Shown piece after piece: positions 61,492-64,000 of a DNA stretch of 64,000 nt; within the stretch, counting starts at the first letter, position 1; each line of letters opens with the position of its first letter. Source of the stretch: Heloderma charlesbogerti (Eukaryota > Chordata > Lepidosauria > Squamata > Helodermatidae). Under the pieces are notes generated by a model that saw only the letters and a list, made by a program, of their open reading frames with translations, ran no database searches and had not been told where the DNA came from. Made by a program: the position numbers and the translations under genes. The stretch covers positions 186,001-250,000 of the forward strand of contig JANEZZ010001895.1 in the NCBI GenBank assembly GCA_026122225.1, written 5' to 3'.

Positions 61492-61703
61492 CCTCGCTCA
61501 GCATTTACTACTATGGCCCTTGGCTTGTCATGGTCTCCCCGTAGTACAACCCCAATCTGCTCCCCATTAAGTCTGTGGACATTGACTGTATTTGTGGCTT
61601 CACAGGTCCAGTACAAAGTGTGGCTGAAAACATCAGTACTCAAGTCATGTGGCTGCTTCTCTGGATTTTGGCTTTGGTTGGGAGTACCCATGACTGTGAA
61701 AGG
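61492..61703 (-). CDS. LRP5: LRP5 exon 14: beta-propeller 4 blades
   Basis: This exon begins after a pyrimidine-rich acceptor (ttgcag) in phase 0 and ends CGAGG before a GTGAGA donor, leaving two bases of a Gly codon. It encodes [22 protein letters not shown], a YWTD-type strand ([16 protein letters not shown]) and [16 protein letters not shown], typical of the fourth six-bladed propeller of LRP5/6. It is the most 5' LRP5 exon in the window. Nothing resembling exon 13 was seen between here and the right edge. Confidence 0.95.
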
Positions 61704-61794
61704 CTGCAAGGGGAAGAAAAAAAAAGTGAGTAAATAAGTCTTACTATAAGGCCAATTTAATAACTAGGGCTGCCACATAATTAAAACAAATCTA

Positions 61795-61885
61795 ACAATG
61801 TAATACTAAGCATTTCTATGCAGAAGTCCAATTGAGTTCAATGACCTATTCCCAGGTAAGTGCAAACAGGACTGCAGCCTCAGTT
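61795..61885. mobile_element. Short palindromic repeat (AGTAAGT family)
   Basis: CAGAAGTCCAATTGAGTTCA and CCCAGGTAAGTGCAAACAGG then ACTGCAGCCTCAG. It lies in LRP5 intron 13. Confidence 0.55.
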
Positions 61886-62189
61886 GATTACTTCAGTAAA
61901 AACAGTAGTTTTGAAGAAAAAGCAGTTTTTCTTCACCCATATGAAGAAACAGGCAACATCTTAAGTGAGGCATTCCCAGCTATGACAGAGTGAAGACAAA
62001 ATACCTCTTTCTAAGATGGCACCTACCAGCAGTTGATTTTGTGAATTTTAGATTTGTTAAAAATCTGCTGCCTGATCAATCAACTATACATGGCAAATTG
62101 TAAATGACAGTAGTAGGTGATGGAAGAAATAATGAATACGTGTAAATATACAATGCATGTATTAAAATATATTGTTGGACATCTCTTAT

Positions 62190-62545
62190 CATCATTCCCC
62201 TATATCAACCTCCCAGGTCAATATGATCTTCAGGGGAAGCCCTGTTGACTGTGCCATGTCCTACGGATTTCCGGAGACAGACCTTCTCTGTGGTGGCACC
62301 CACTCTGTGGAATTATCTCCCCTCTGCGGTACATCAGGCATCAATGCTGGCATGTTTTAGGCATTTGCTGAAAACATATCTTTTTACTTTGGCTTTTTCC
62401 CAGCCATGAACTCTTTTAACAATCTCTAATATTGTATTATTGTGTATTTATTGTATTGTTCTATTGTCTGTTTCATGGTGTTGCTGTAAACCACTTTGGG
62501 ATTTGTGCAAATGAGAAGTGGTATAAAATATTGTTTTTCATCAAT
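62190..62545 (+). mobile_element. L2 LINE 3' fragment
   Basis: CTGTGGAATTATCTCCCCTC, ...TTTAGGCATTTGCTGAAAAC and ...GTAAACCACTTTGGGATTTG then GTGGTATAAAAT give the L2 3' end in order. Confidence 0.75.
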
Positions 62546-64000
62546 CACTGATGCAGTTTGTTTAATTCACTTGGTCCAAGCATGACTTGAAAAACTATCA
62601 GAACAGTTTCAGTGTGAGCAAACAAACATGCTTGCAGTTATATAATGAAATTTAAATAAGAGGCCTATCTCTCTCCTTATTTTTTTTAAAGCACAAACAT
62701 GGAAATGTAATATTCAGTGATGCTTATTAATGTTCAAAAACCCTAATTAACAGAATTAATTGGAAAATGAGGTAGCAAAAATCACGAAACAATTAAAACC
62801 GCAAATCTGGATACCAAAATGTCCCAAGAAGGTACTTCTTCAAACATTGAAACTCTTTGGCCTATGCTGTACAACAAGCCGTGTCACAACAAGTAGTCTC
62901 CAATGTAATTTGCACCTAGGAAGGGCCACTAATGGGAAGCCAATGAGCAATTAACGCCTGGCAGGCATCCCTCAAAGGGTAGGTCTGACACTACAAGGCC
63001 CCTCCTCACTACAAACAATAATTCATTATTTGGCAAGAAAATACTACAGAAAATTAATCACATTGGCCCAGATGGTACTTTTTTCTTTCTTTCTTTCTTA
63101 AAAAAAAAACAAAAAACTTTCCTTTCCTTTAGGATATCAGCAGCATATTCCTGGGTGAAAAGCACACTGGAAATATAGGTTATCTCACATATAGGAAGAG
63201 AAAGGCTTATGCAATATCATTTAGTCCAGTGTTAACCATGGGGGTACAAGGAATAGCCCAATGAGATACCATACATGTCAAATGGGTACCAGTTTGCCAG
63301 TGTAGACGTAATGAAGAGATTCCAATAAGTACAGTTATTGAGAGCAAGATGCAGGATTGTGTGCTTTCTTCCCCTAGCCCCTCCCCAGAACAAACTCCCC
63401 CAAACTCTGCCTTAACTATGTTTACAATATTACATCAATGCCAATGTTAAATTATAATTAAGGCTAACTAGGTCCTGCTCTTTAGAGAGATTTGAAATGA
63501 AAGAGAAACTCCTAAGCAGCATAGAACTGACACAGATGTGGGGCAGGAAGAGAGAAAGAGCTCTCTCAGCTTTCTTTCTGCATCCTAAGCCATGAGGCAA
63601 CAGCTTTCTAGTACCTTAGTTGTTTCCACCTGTTAAGTCAATTTAGAAATGGTGTGGAAGGGTTTGTATTTTTTAAAAAATTAAAAAATACTACTTTTTC
63701 CTACTTAACTCAGATAGGATGCCACTTTAGCTGTTGGTGGTACAAGCCCCTGTTTGTGTGAAAGAAGCTAAAATGGGAGGCAGGCACAGGCAGATCATCT
63801 GAGGCCACATCCAGATGTTTGGAGGATGGGAACAAGCAAGCAAGCATGAGCCTTGGACTCTTTCCCACACCCCTACATAAGGGGGCAGGGGAGATGTAAA
63901 GGTTCCATTAGTGGTTTGCAACAACCCACAGTTTCCTGTTTCACCCAAAGATTGGAAACTGTCCCGATTCCTCGACAAACTGCAGTGCATAGTGCGCTGA
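62546..64000. other. LRP5 intron 13 to the window edge, unrecognised
   Basis: No exon-like sequence for the upstream propeller blades was found. A (TTTC)n/A-run lies at about 63079-63115. Confidence 0.5.

Overview
This is vertebrate nuclear DNA, almost certainly from a squamate reptile (a lizard or snake). The evidence is several BovB (RTE-clade) LINEs, CR1 and L2 LINE tails, tRNA-derived SINEs and many short palindromic DNA elements, interleaved with split exons that have GT/AG junctions. No prokaryotic gene organisation is present.

The main gene is LRP5, the Wnt co-receptor, on the minus strand. Ten exons (counted back from the last as exons 14-23 of a 23-exon gene) lie between 61703 and 29322. 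Joined, they give exactly 608 codons including the stop, with compatible phase at every junction. They encode the end of beta-propeller 4, EGF-like module 4, three LDL-receptor class A repeats, the transmembrane segment and a cytoplasmic tail with all five PPP(S/T)P-type motifs. The tail matches LRP5 rather than LRP6. The 5' part of the gene lies beyond the right edge.

At the left, a CpG-rich promoter at about 4.7-6.0 kb has six CCAAT boxes on its right side and a YY1-like motif, so it probably fires leftwards (minus strand). Downstream of LRP5 in the same orientation, this is where PPP6R3 sits in other vertebrates. That name rests on synteny only, since no PPP6R3 coding exon was found. A clean tRNA-Ala(AGC) gene lies just upstream of this promoter.

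Much of the rest is mobile DNA. There are three large BovB copies (6.8-9.7 kb minus, 36.1-39.3 kb plus, 44.0-47.2 kb minus) and one short internally deleted BovB (39911-40447). There is also a Penelope-like element remnant with a GIY-YIG domain, a solo LTR with a 5-bp target duplication, L1/L2/CR1 pieces, SINEs, and several terminal-inverted-repeat or fold-back families.

The most interesting observations concern LRP5 exons 18-19. Two 3.2-kb BovB copies in opposite orientation lie in the introns on either side of these two exons, which together encode exactly the three LDLa repeats (348 nt, in frame). The deleted BovB has inserted 8 bp into the intron after exon 19, and its target-site duplication copied the splice donor. 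The two large intronic BovB copies also share the same net 10-nt frameshift lesion, which suggests a defective source mobilised in trans.
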